Shown one piece after another: positions 47,673 to 59,439 of a stretch of 64,000 nt of DNA (position 1 is the first letter of the stretch; every line of letters starts with the position of its first letter). The notes under the pieces were generated by a model. It searched no databases. It was not told where the DNA came from and worked only from the letters and a program-made list of their open reading frames with translations. Source of the stretch: Platycnemis pennipes (taxonomy: Eukaryota > Arthropoda > Insecta > Odonata > Platycnemididae); assembly GCA_933228895.1 (NCBI GenBank), contig OW121846.1, positions 22,697,088 to 22,761,087 on the forward strand, read 5' to 3'. Position numbers and translations under genes: made by a program.

Positions 47673-48842
47673 TCCATTACCGGCCAATGTCCCATTTTTG
47701 GGACGCAGGTTAAAATTGCAACAAAAGTTTTATTTTGAATCCTGTTCCTATTTTCTTTGAACTGGATAATTATCATTACTCAATGTATCCACATTGTTGA
47801 AAACGTTACATTTAGTTGATAATTTACTAAACCAGGCGGGTCTGAATATCGAATTTTTTTCTAGTTTAGCACGCCTCTACCTCTAGTGCTTCATACACTC
47901 CGTTACTGGCGTTTTGTGTGAGTTCATCGTACATAAGTAGTCGAAAAGAGTCCTGATATTGCGTGCATTCTTAAGATATATAATACAGCAACAAATATAA
48001 GTATAACTCTAGTCAAAATGCTGCGTCCCATTTTTGGGACATTGGCCCCTCGACGAACTTTTGTGAAAAATATTCCGTCTTAGTCTTTTCTACGAAATTA
48101 TTTGAATATTTCCTCTGCTAAGTGATTTATGCTATATAGGTACTCTTCGTTTTATCTTTTCAAAATTATTTAAATTATTAGCATAACAAATTTAATTTTA
48201 TAATCCAGACGCTACAGAATGAGATCATTATGGTCCACGCATGGCCTTGACCTTGCAAGTTACAACTAATCCATTGCAAATAAGCGACGATGACAATTTT
48301 GACTATGTAAAAAGTTGCTATAATCCCTCCTTCTCCTAAGGAGCTTACGGATGAAGAAAATATTGATGGAAGTGAACTCCGAGAGACCACAAATCTACAC
48401 GATGTAGCAAGTTGGAAATATTCCTTCAAGAAACCCATGATATTGGTGATAGTATTGCTGAAGCGTCAACTTGAACTTCTTTTATTCCTAAGCGAAGCAA
48501 GCCATGCACATCTTATGTCCCAGAATGTAAAAAGTGTGCACCTATATATGGTACTGGTATGACAACCTTCCGAAAGAACTTTTTACAAACTGCAAGTCTT
48601 ACATGAGTGTGGATGAGATTTTTGAATAATTTTTTGACGATTAGTTATTGAATCTTATTGCTACACAGAATACAATAATTGCAACTCAACAAAATTTCCC
48701 CATTTCAAATGTGATTAGAATGAATTGAAAATATTTTTGGGGGTATTTCTGATCAGTGGTTATCACAAGCTTCCACAGCAGAATATGTATTGGAACAGCT
48801 GCCTGACGTTGGAGTTTCTTTAGTCTAATATTTAGTGCTTAA
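47673..48842 (+). mobile_element. Outer piggyBac copy, left part
   Basis: Begins at CCATTACCGGCCAATGTCCC and runs to the TTAA at 48839-48842, where the inner copy is inserted. It is the reverse complement of about 50690-51838. The plus strand carries the degraded N-terminal coding region. The expected leading C and TTAA at the left end are replaced by GACAGT, so the left target duplication is lost. Confidence 0.85.
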
Positions 48843-51838
48843 CCCATTAAGGACCATAATTATTTCACTGAAAAAATTTGGTTTTTAACGTTTAATTCGA
48901 AGATATAATCACATAATGATCACAAAAACTAAGTTTTACGAAAAAATATTAATATTTAGTGCAAAAAAAATGACGTCCCATTTTTGGGACGTTGGCCCAA
49001 TACAGTAGCTTTCTCTCCAGAATACGACCATCAGTAGCAATTTACAAAAAAATTATTTCTGGATACTTTTTACCTTAAAATGAATGTTTATAACACTTCT
49101 GCAAGAAGAAAAGTGACTGGTTTCAATCATACGTGATTATTTTTTCAATATATTGACAATAACGTTTTTGATCATGACCTATATTTGACATAATGTCACA
49201 TTATACTATGTAAAATTACATGAAAACATTTTTCAATTTGCTCAATTTCAATTTTTTAGGCTTGAAGCATTTTGTAATAAAACTATTATTTAGCTTCTAC
49301 AGAACAATAAAGACATAAAATGTACACATTTGATGCACCCAGAATGGGATAAAACCATGAGGTGTATTATAAAAAATAACGCAATGCACAAATGTTCATC
49401 GCATGACATTTGAATTGACGCTCAAGCATCAAAACTTGCACTGGTTTGAAAAAGAATAACACTTCAAAAAGTGAATTTGCTGTTAGCGAATGCTCATCGC
49501 ATATCCACAAGAGATAACTGAAATTGTTTACCTTTCATGGAAATTGGAAAAAAATCGATCATGCAATGAGACATTACAGCGTTTACAAATTCTCATGGTT
49601 TTCTTTCCGCATACAGCACAGCGTTGTTGTGTTTTTATCGGAAATATTAAATGTTTTCCTTCATCAGATCTAATTTGTACGCTTACTCTTCCACTAGAAA
49701 TACAATTTTGTTGGGGCTCAGGACATTTACGTACTGCAGAAGTGGTTTTTGGACAAATATGCCAAGACTATTCTCCTTCTTGCATCAAGTAAAGACACAT
49801 TCTATTCTGAATTCATTATCTGGTAAACTCTCCAGCTGTTTACCACGGCAATGTCAACCACTTGCGTGAAAATAGGGACCCACCATTTCTTCCCGCGTAT
49901 TCTTGTCCTGTCTGGTGAGATCAGTTTATCCAGTAAATCTACTCCTTCCATAAGATTATTATACTCGGAAATAACTGTGGGCAAATGAAAGGTGATTTCT
50001 TACTTGTTCCTCAGAGAGTAATGTTTTGCACAAACTGTGGAAGAAATCTTACTATAATTGGTAGCAATACATACTGGAGTGTTGTCATGTCACTTAGCTA
50101 CCAGAATTCCATTTTTGTAATCAAATTTATAAGCAATAGATCCCTTTTTGGTTGTTCTTACCATGACCTCTGATGCCACCAAATAGCTTTACTTGACGCG
50201 GCTCTCTCTAACAGTCCCTGATGCTTTCAATTTCTCATTCTTCAAATCAGTTTACGTTTAATCGCTTGTAAAGAAGTTATCGAAGAATACCTCATAATTT
50301 GTGGATTCGCTATCAGGAACGACGCTTGTGAGTTCATTTATGACCCTGATTCCCAAGGGCATTTATTATTTTCACATTCTTTCCCAAGGACCGATGAAAA
50401 ATTGCAACGATAACCATTAGAGTTACACAGGCACCAAAATCTATAGCCGAATTTTATGGCTTACCTCGCATAAACATTTTGGCAGAATGCATACCATAAT
50501 ATCGTATCAACATTTCATCAACAGAGAGATGGGAATAAAAAATGCCAAATTGTAGTTAACTTTTTCTACGGGCTTCAAGTTAGGGTCTCAGTTTACATAT
50601 TTTATCATTTTTATCACCTAAAGAAGCATTGTTGTTTAGGTGTAGAAACCTTTTGATCTCTTTGAACCTGTTTTTAGGCACTGAATGGTAGACTAAAGAA
50701 ACTCCAACGTCAGGCAGCTGTTCCAATACATATTCTGCTGTGGAAGCTTGTGATAACCACTAATCAGAAATACCCCCAAAAATATTTTCAATTCATTCTA
50801 GTCAAATTTGAAATGGGGAATTTTTTTGAGTTGCAATTATTGTACTCTATGTAGCAATAAGATTCAATAACTAATCGTCAAAAAATTCTTCAAAAATCTC
50901 AACCACACTCATGTAAGACTTGCAGTTTGTAAAAAGTTCTTTCGGAAGGTTGTCATACCAGCATCATATATAGGTGCACACTTTTTACATTCTGGGACAT
51001 AAGATGTGCATGGCTTGCTTCGCTTAGGAATAAAAGAAGTTCAAGTTGACGCTTCAGCAATACTATCACCAATATCATGGGTTTCTTGAAGGAATATTTC
51101 CAACTTGCTACATCGTGTAGATTTGTGGTCTCTCGGAGTTCACTTCCATCAATATTTTCTTCATCCGTAAGCTCCTTAGGAGAAGGAGGGATTATAGCAA
51201 CTTTTTACATAGTCAAAATTGTCATCGTCGCTTATTTGCAATGGATTAGTTGTAACTTGCAAGGTCAAGGCCATGCGTGGACCATAATGATCTCATTATG
51301 TAGCGTCTGGATTATAGAATTAAATTTTTTATGCTAATAATTTAAATAATTTTAAAAAGATAAAACGAAGAGTATATAGCATAAATCACTTAGCAGAGGA
51401 AAAATTCAAATAATTTCATAGAAAAGACTAAGACGGAATATTTTTCACAAAAGTCCATCGCGGGGCCAATGTCCCAAAAATGGGACGCAGCATTTTGACT
51501 AGAATTATACTTACATTTGTTGCTGTATTCGATATCTTAATAATGCACGCAATAGCAGGACTCTTTTAGACTACTTATGCACGATGAACTCACTCAAAAC
51601 ACCAGTAACGGAGTGTATGCAGCACTAGAGGTTGAAGCGTGCTAAACTAGAAAAAAATTCGATATTCAGAACCGCCTGGTTTAGTAAATTATCAACTAAA
51701 TGTAACATTTTCTACAATGTAAATACATTGAGTAATAATGATTATCCAGTGCAAAGGAAATAGAAACAGGATACAAAATAAAACTTTTGTTGCAATTTTA
51801 ACCTGCGTCCCAAAAATGGGACATTGGCCGGTAATGGG
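48843..51838 (-). mobile_element. Inner piggyBac copy, complete, 2996 bp
   Basis: Exactly bounded by TTAA on both sides (48839-48842 and 51839-51842), the piggyBac target duplication. Ends are CCCATTAAGGACC on the 3' side and, on the minus strand, CCCATTACCGGCC on the 5' side. Subterminal palindromes GTCCCATTTTTGGGAC (or complement) lie at 48975, 51471 and 51807. The transposase reads leftward. Closing the gap gives AGTGC-TTAA-AAACAGG, which matches this copy's own sequence at that site (AGTGCCTAAAAACAGG on its coding strand). Confidence 0.92.
49528..51300 (-). pseudogene. piggyBac transposase pseudogene, inner copy
   Basis: Minus-strand remnants run in order: KELTDEENIDGSEL (acidic N-terminus), HLSVDEMLIRYYGMHSAKMF with MRGKP (first catalytic D), MEGVDLLDKLISPDRTRIRG with KKWWVPIFTQVVDIAVVNSW (third catalytic region), and MRICKRCNVSLHDRFFS (C-terminal cysteine-rich domain). 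Several stops and frameshifts make it inactive. piggyBac transposases cut and paste at TTAA without a footprint. Confidence 0.88.
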
Positions 51839-51842
51839 TTAA

Positions 51843-53661
51843 AAACAGGTTCAAAGAGATCAAAAGGTTTCTACACCTAAACAACAATGCTTCTTTAGGT
51901 GATAAAGCTGATAAAATATGTAAACTGATCACTAACTTGAAGCCCGTAGAAAAAGTTTACTACAATTTGGCATTTTTGATTCCCATCTCACTGTTGATGT
52001 TGATACGATACTATGGTATGCATTCTGCCAAAATGTTTATGCGAGGTAAGCCAATAAAATTTGGCTATAAATTTTGGTGCCTGTGTAACTCTAATGGCTA
52101 TCGTTGCAATTTTTCATCGGTCCTTGGGAAAGAGTGTGAAAATTATAAATGCCCTTGAGAATCAGGGTCATAAATGAACTCACAAGTGTCGTTCCTGATA
52201 GCGAACCCACAAATTATGAGGTATTCTTCGATAACTTCTTTACAAGCGATTAAACGTAAACTGATTTGAAGAATGAGAAATTGAAAGCATCAGGAACTGT
52301 TACAGAGAGCCGCGTCAAGTAAATCCCTTTGATGGCATCATAGGTCATGGTAAGAACAACCAAAAGGGGATCTATTGCTTATAAATATGATAACAACAAC
52401 GGAATTCTGGTAGCTAAGTGATATGACAACACTCCAATATGCGTTGCTACCAATTATAGTCAGATTTATTCCACAGTTTGTGCAAAACATTACTCTCTGA
52501 GGAACAAGAAAGAAATCACCATTCATATGCCTACAGTTATTTCTGAGTATAATAATTTTATGGGAGGAGTAGATTTACTGGACAAACAGATCTCACCGTA
52601 GAGGACAATAATACGTGGGAAGAAATGGCGGTTCCCTATTTTCACGCAAATGGTTGATGTTGCCGTGGTAAACAGCTGGAGATTTTACTGGATAATGAAT
52701 TCAGAATAGAATGTGTCTTTACTTGATGCAAGAAGGAGAATAGTCTTGGCATATTTGACTAAAACCACTTCTGCTGCACGTAAACGTCCTCGGCCCCAAC
52801 AAAATTGTATTTCTGGTGGAAGAGTAAGCGCAGAAGTAAGATCTGATGAAGGAAAACATTTAATACTTCCGATAAAAACACAATGACGCTGTGCTTTATG
52901 CGGAAAGAGGGACATGAGAATTTGTAAACGCTGTAATGTCGCATTGAATGACAGATTTTTTTCCGATTTCCATGAAAGGTAAACAATTTCAGTTATCTCT
53001 TGTGGATATGCGATGAGCATTCGCTAACAGCATATTCACTTTTTGAAGTGTTATTCTTTTTCAAACCAGTGCAAGTTTTGTAGCTTGAACGTCAATTCAA
53101 ATGTCATTCGATAAACATTTGTCCATGGCGTTTTTATAGTACATCTCATGGTTTTATCCCATTCTGGGTGCATCAAATGTGTACATTTTATGTGTGTTTA
53201 TTGTTCTGTAGATGCTAAATAATACTATTTATTACAAAATGCTTCAAGCCTGAAAAAATTGAAATTGAGCAAATTGAAAAATGTTTTCATGTAATTTTGC
53301 ATAGTATAATGTGACATTATGTCAAATATAGGTCATGATAAAAAATGTTATTGTCAATATATTGAAAAAATAATCACGTATGATTGAAACCAGTCACTTT
53401 TCTTCTTGCAGAAGTGTTATAAACATTAATTTTAAGGTAAAAAGTATCCAGAAATAATTATTTTGTCAATTGCTACTGATTATCGTATTCTGGAGAGAAA
53501 GCATTGGGCCAACGTCCCAAAAATGGGACGTCATTTTTTTTGCCCTAAATATTAATATTTTTTCGTAAAACTTAGTTTTTGTGGTACTTTTGTGATTATA
53601 TCTTCGAATCAAACGTCAAAAACCAAATTGTATCAGTGAAATAATTATGGTCCTTAATGGG
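51843..53661 (+). mobile_element. Outer piggyBac copy, right part
   Basis: Reverse complement of about 48843-50690, continuing the outer element after the inner insertion. It ends AATGGG at 53661 followed by TTAA (53662-53665). A subterminal GTCCC...GGGAC palindrome is at 53514-53529. Confidence 0.9.
51937..52982 (+). pseudogene. piggyBac transposase C-terminal half, outer copy
   Basis: Frames in order: GMHSAKMFMRGKPIKFGYKF followed by WCLCNSNGYRCNF; then EYNNFMGGVDLLDKQISP and RGKKWRFPIFTQMVDVAVVN; then RCALCGKRDMRICKRCNVAL and a stop at 52982. The first catalytic motif is damaged: the sequence before YYGMHSAK lacks the GAAAT present in the inner copy. Stops follow LLDKQISP and elsewhere. 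Confidence 0.88.
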
Positions 53662-54118
53662 TTAAGGTCATTTAAGATTCATTCAAGGTATTTTTAATCA
53701 AACCGATCTCCTTTAATCACTGGTGGCTGCAGTTTGAAGAGAATTTCAGAGAGTAGTGGAAGCCTTATGGAGAATATGTGGTATGCCGTGCAAGTTTACA
53801 CGATACTTGAAGGAAACTGCGACACATTTGAGGAGGAGAAGAGGTGAGGAGTTTTTGATAATGGGACACAGTTCTCTGAGAATTTGTTTAACTTTATCGA
53901 GGCACATATTCCTTTCACTCATTTATGTGTGTGTTTGACCTAATATATGTACGTGCACATGTGTGCTTATGCATGTATTCTCTACTCTGCCCAAAGACAA
54001 GTAATTTTGTCTTATTTCAACTTAGGTAAATCCTCAATATCTTAGGAATTCAACTTAAATATCCTCTATGCACTACGTATTTGCTAATATTCATAATGAA
54101 ATAATTTTCCATACTTAC

Positions 54119-54282
54119 ATAATGAACAAAGGCATCAGCAATTAAGTTTCCTAAATTGCATTCTACATTCCGGCAATATGATTGAGATCCATCAAGGAGT
54201 ACACGAGTTGTTCCAACAGTCACATCTGCTAAAGCTGCCACTTTTGGATACCACAGTTCAAGCTCTTTTAACACCTCTTCAT
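54119..54282 (-). CDS. 5'-nucleotidase exon C (start of C-terminal domain)
   Basis: Encodes about residues 134-188. The acceptor AATTTCCACAG precedes 54282 and the strong donor GTAAGT follows 54119; the exon ends in phase 0. It contains the linker helix (EEVLKELELWYPKVAAL) and then LLDGSQSYCRNVECNLGNLIADAFVHY. The CRNVEC cysteine pair and GNLIADA motif correspond to the disulfide loop and the GNLICDA motif of CD73. The arginine after the first cysteine aligns with a phosphate-contacting residue there. The next intron, about 13.5 kb, hosts the nested piggyBac pair and the hAT element. Confidence 0.93.
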
Positions 54283-54432
54283 CTGTGGAAATTCAATAAT
54301 TTTTCAGTTAATCCAACCCTAGTCATCAGGGTCATATATGTAGTTGAAGCAGAGTTCATATTATAGTAAGTTACAAATCCCTGAGGTATTTATATCCTTA
54401 TTATATATGTTCCCTGTGTATGGGAACATAAA

Positions 54433-56722
54433 CAGGGTGTTTTTTTTTAAACTTCCACCCCCCCATATCTCGAAAACCGCTGCACGGATCGAAAATCGGT
54501 AAAAGACGGGTCCAATGAATTTCGGGGGAAGAAAAACCATGTTATTAGTTTCCTGCCTAAAGTTGGCATACTGCCGACAATGGGATCAACATTTTTTTTT
54601 AATGGGAACCCCACTTTTTTATGGTGGCATCGTATTCTACGCGAAAAAAGAATAAACTTTTGTTAGACCCATTTTTTCCCCCACCCCAATATTTTGAGTT
54701 ATTAGCGCAAGAAAGTTGAAAATTTTGAATTTCTGATTTTTCGCGCGCGATCTCCAACTATCCTCCGGGACTCTTGGAGGCCCCAATTGTTGTCGGAATT
54801 TCATTGATTGCTCGTACTATTTCACTTATAGCCAATATTTTGATTCATTCAGCAGGAATATTCACTTTTTCCTCTAGTCGGGTGGGAAATACAATAGGTG
54901 ATCTAAGCCTTATTTATAAACAAAGATTACTAGGTAACAGATAAATATTTCTTGGGCACAAAGAATGACGGCAAAAATAAAACAGTATTGCGTGAACTCT
55001 GCCAAATTGCTGACATTTCATAATGGTTTATTCGCGGGAAGAGAAATTAACTTTGATCCACCTATATGGAGTTGAAAATGGATCATTAAGTCGAACGGCA
55101 AGGATTTTTAATGAGAGGCACCCTGAAAAACTAGTTTCACGCAGGTACATTCGTCAGCTTGTCCAAATTTTAAAGAATCCGGGAGTGTGAACAACAGAAA
55201 ACGTGAACGCCGGCAGTTGGTCAACCACGTGAAAGAAGTCGAGATCTTGGGTCAATTCGGAGTAATCCAGCATCCATCAATCCGGACAGTAGCCCGTTCT
55301 AGCAATGTTTCTCCTACGAGTGTGTATAAAGTGTTAAAGAAAAACAGTTGGCGAGCTTACAAACCTCAAACCCATCAATTTTTAAAAGAAGGAGATGCTG
55401 AAGCTCGCATCCAGTATTGCGAAACAATGGTGAACCTGATTGAACGCAGTGAACATATCCTAGAACACATATGTTTCTCCGATGAATGCACCTTTTACTT
55501 AAGCGATTACCTGAAACCACATAATAATCGACATTGGTCTGACCGAAATTCACACATTTTTTTGGACACAAAAACTCAATATCAGGAAAAGCTGAATGTT
55601 TGGGCTGGGATCTTGGCTGACAACATCATCTTGCCATTTTTCATTGATGGGGACTTGAATTCTGACAAATATTTGACGCTCCTAGAAGAAGCAATTTATC
55701 CCGAAATCGTCCGAACATTAGAAATGCAAGTGGATGCGAATAGCGAGTTGAAATTGAATGAAAACCTGGTTTATTTCCAACAAGACGGAGCCCCTGCCCA
55801 CTACCCTCAACGGATTCGTCATTTTCTGAATGCGCATTTCCGTGGCCAATGGATCGGAAGAAAGGGACCTATCCCGTGGCCACCTAGGTCTCCGGATCTA
55901 ACTCCACTAGATTTTTTTTTATGGGGTCACATCAAATCGACAATTTATAAGACCAAACCATTAGATCTAGAAGATCTAAGGCGGCGGATTATTGGGGCGT
56001 GCCAAGACATTAAAAAAGAAAGATTGCAGTTCGACAAAATATTGAGATGAGAATTTTTCATTGTTTGGCTGTGAAGGGAGCGCATTTTGAAAATTTGTTC
56101 TAAATTCCAGAAAAACTTTATTGTTTATTGTTGTTAGTAACTTTATTATTATTTATTGTATTTATTGTTGTTAAATTTATTGTTGTTAAAATTTGTCGAA
56201 AAATAAATATTTACTCGTTACCTAGTAATCTTTGTTTATAAATAAGGCTTAGATCACCTATTGTATTTCCCACCCGACTAGAGGAAAAAGTGAATATTCC
56301 TGCTGAATGAATCAAAATATTGGCTATAAGTGAAATAGTACGAGCAATCAATGAAATTCCGACAACAATTGGGGCCTCCAAGTGTCCCGGAGGATAGTTG
56401 GAGATCGCGCGCGAAAAATCAGAAATTCAAAATTTTCAACTTTCTTGCGCTAATAACTCAAAATATTGGGGTGGGGGAAAAAATGGGTCCAACAAAAGTT
56501 TATTCTTTTTTCGCGCTGAACACGATGCCACCATAAAAAAGTGGGGTTCCCATTAACAAAAAATGTTGACCCCATTGTCGGCAGTATGCCAACTTTAGGC
56601 AGGAGACTAATAACATGGTTTTTCTTCCCCCCGAAATTCATTGGACCCGTCTTTTACCGATTTTCGATCCGTGCAGTGGTTTTCGAGATATGGGGGGGTG
56701 GAAGTTTAAAAAAAACACCCGG
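54433..56722 (+). mobile_element. Tc1/mariner DD41D element with 518-bp inverted repeats
   Basis: About 2.29 kb. Left repeat 54433-54950 and right repeat 56205-56722 are long, near-perfect inverted copies starting C(A/C)GGGTGTTTTTT. A TA follows the right end (56723-56724); the left flank reads AA, a probable mutation of the TA target. The transposase is on the plus strand, opposite to the host gene. Simple T/G-rich repeats lie between the gene and the right repeat. Confidence 0.92.
55023..56050 (+). pseudogene. Mariner-family (DD41D) transposase, one frameshift
   Basis: An ATG at 55023 opens MVYSREEKLTLIHLYG, an N-terminal helix-turn-helix start. After about 54 codons (ILKNPG) the frame ends at a TGA at 55188, and the remaining 287 codons continue in another frame to 56050, so one base has been gained or lost near 55185. 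In the long frame the catalytic acidic residues are D99 (CFSDECTFYL), D200 (YFQQDGAPAH) and D242 (SPDLTPLDFF). There are 41 residues between the last two, the spacing of the rosa-type group. Total length would be about 342 residues, full for the family. Confidence 0.92.
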
Positions 56723-57061
56723 TATAATTTGAACTTGGTATTTCCTCATTGATATAACTTTGTTGTCCAGAGTATTATAGTTTTATGATGAAATGCCATG
56801 CTCATTCACAGAGGGAAAGGAAGGGTATTGTACGCTGGTTGAATAATGACAAAAAGTAATATACTATTTGAAGATAAATACAGAGTAGGAAAGAATGTTT
56901 TGATAATTAATTATAATCACATTTTGATATTACCAGTCATTGAAACCCTCCCAAATTGTTATAAATACTAATAATAACAATTAGCTTCCATCATGAACAT
57001 GCCAGCCTAAAATATTTGTCATTTCCATATGTTGCCATAACGATGAGCTGGTAACTGTTTC

Positions 57062-57116
57062 CAAATATCACTTGCTTCAGTCCAAATATGGAGTTCAAAT
57101 ACCACTTGCTTCAGTC
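57062..57116. repeat. 34-bp direct repeat
   Basis: CAAATATCACTTGCTTCAGT at 57062 recurs with one change at 57096. Confidence 0.75.
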
Positions 57117-58176
57117 ATGTATAAGTGAGTGCAATCTTCACCTGGAATCCATCCATAATGAATGTGTGTTCTGACTGTACTAGACCCAGAATTATATCAT
57201 CATTGCCTTGGGTATCAGGCTACAGTATATCATTTTCTATTCTAAATCAGGGATCAGCAATACAATCCACCCAGATAAAAACTTGCTGTCTCATCCTGTA
57301 AGCTGCCTGAAGAAAGATATTTTCTGGACCAGGAATTGAACGATAGACCTTTAGTTTGCTGTGTCAATGCACAGACCCCCACTCTACCCAGGATTCCAAA
57401 TCGCAAACCCCAAAGCCTATTTTTAGGAGGATCTATAAAAGCTAGTTCCCAATAACCTTTTTAAATATGGTCCATCATGGATGGCACACAGGAGTCGGAA
57501 TTGTACTTCAAGGAAGCTGCTGTCTACAATGATTGCTCATATATTTTTTATAATTCAACTGTATATTAACTGAATTTCATAATCAGTGGGCATTTATCCA
57601 CAGTAACCAAGCATGGTGTAATTGTTAAGCAATAGTGATTGATTCATAATCTTGACTCTGTCCCAGCTGCAATCTCATTTTCCTCATTTTCATTTAATTT
57701 GGTAATCATTGAACCATACATCAGATAAAGTTGTGATCAAAAAGAAAAGGTAATGACAGGGTCAAATGCTATGACTTTTCAACAAAAATCTATTCCCTCC
57801 ACCCAGCTATTTTGACTACTTATTAATCAAACTTTCTTTCGATATATTTTGGAAAATCAGTTCATAAAAAAATGTCTAATGTGCTTAGACCAAAGGATTT
57901 AAATTTAGCTGAGAGATATCATATGAACACACTTGATTTGTTTAACTCATGGTGACATTAGTTGTCGATTTTATTTATTCACAGATTTATGATGTCATCA
58001 GATAATGTGCCATTAGCAAGTGTAACTCTCTCTCATTCACGTAGTCATAAACTTTTTCTGAAGGTATTTCTGAATTTAATTATTAATAATAAATGTAAGA
58101 AAATCCCATAAGTGATACTGTTTTAATATAATTAAGGCCCTTTCAATTGGTTTGTAACAGGAAAACTTTAGTTTAC

Positions 58177-58374
58177 CTTCAGGAACTTCGGAATTCAAAA
58201 GGATTGGGTTTCCTCCATACTCAATAAGTTCTCCATCTTCATCAAAAGACAAACTTAGGTAACCTAAATACTTTGTGTATGCATATGCCTGGACTACTGC
58301 AATTTTTCGTCCAGACTGTTGTTCTACAACCTTTGGGTAGACATCAACTGGTTTTTCATGGTCAGGTGGTGTTC
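58177..58374 (-). CDS. 5'-nucleotidase exon B (domain linker)
   Basis: Encodes about residues 68-133. The acceptor TATATTTCAG precedes 58374 and the donor GTAAAC follows 58177; phases are 2 bases in and 1 base out, matching both neighbours. Recognisable family text is KIAVVQAYAYTKYLGYL followed by GNPILLNSEVPED, the end of the phosphatase domain and start of the linker helix (CD73 has VVQAYAFGKYLGYL and GNPILLNSSIPED). The intron to the next exon is about 3.9 kb and contains the mariner element at 54433-56722. Confidence 0.92.
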
Positions 58375-59439
58375 CTGAAATATAATAATCAGCTTTAACA
58401 TTGAAAGTTCAGGAGGTGCAAATGGAAGTATCAATTTCCACAAACTCAGGTAACATATTTAATAAAGTACATACTAACTTAACCTAAATTCCTCATGCAT
58501 AAAAATCAGCAGTGGGTAAATTTGTGCAAGTTATAACCACAAAATGTTGTCAACTACAATGCATCTTATCCCGTATCCATTTATATTAATCAATAATTTA
58601 AAATAGTGGAGAAATCCACTGTAAATAGATAAGAAAAATAATAATTCCATTTTTTAGAAAGAGAACATTTAACGGACTATGTGACATCATCAAAATGTCT
58701 CTATTGAGTAGCAGGGAGTACGGTGGAGGGATGCACAGTCATGGCCAAAAGTAGTTGGGCATGAAATCAAGGTCAGTTATTCAGAAAGAAGTGGAGAGGG
58801 GTATGGGAATAATGTTTTGTGACACAGTTTCACAATAGGGTCTGCTGAAGTCCTTATGATCTCCATCAGCACGAGAGCATTCATTTTCAAGCCTTTAGCC
58901 AAAATGTTCACGATGATGGGGATAAATATGAATGCTCTTGAACAAATAGAGATCAGAAGGGCTTCTGAAGCCATGCAGCAAACAATCATTTCCAAACCCC
59001 TCTTTGTTACATATTTTCCAAAAACCTAGCCTTGACATAACACCCCTTGTACTTCCAGCCATGATGATACATCCCTCCATTTTCCTCTCTACCATGCAGT
59101 AAAACCATTTGGCACAAGCCCTCCCTCCCCCAAGACTGCTCTCCAGTTCGTAACAGTGACAGTAGAGCATATTTAATTAGGTACTCATAATGTTGTCAAC
59201 CCTTGTACTGGAATAGATGTACTTCTGAACCAAAGTTTTAACATGCAGTTAAAACCTGATGATATAAAATAGTTTTTCTTTTTCCAATAACAGCAGCTTT
59301 TGTCGATTGTTTTGAATAATTTCTGCAGAAAAAAGTTGAGTGAATAGCTTATGTAGGCAGTAATATAACTAAATTTCTAAGCAATTAATCAATGCTTTTC
59401 CTTTTCATATGCCCAAGGAATTTCCTGGCATGGTGACCT

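Noticed and set aside
48178..51337. Two almost identical 86-codon frames (48178-48438 minus, 51077-51337 plus) that look like a conserved protein
   Set aside because: They are antisense to the piggyBac N-terminal coding region in the two inverted copies; identity comes from the transposon, not from selection on this frame.
54178..54366. Plus-strand 62-codon frame over the 5'-nucleotidase exon C
   Set aside because: Antisense shadow of a well-supported exon.
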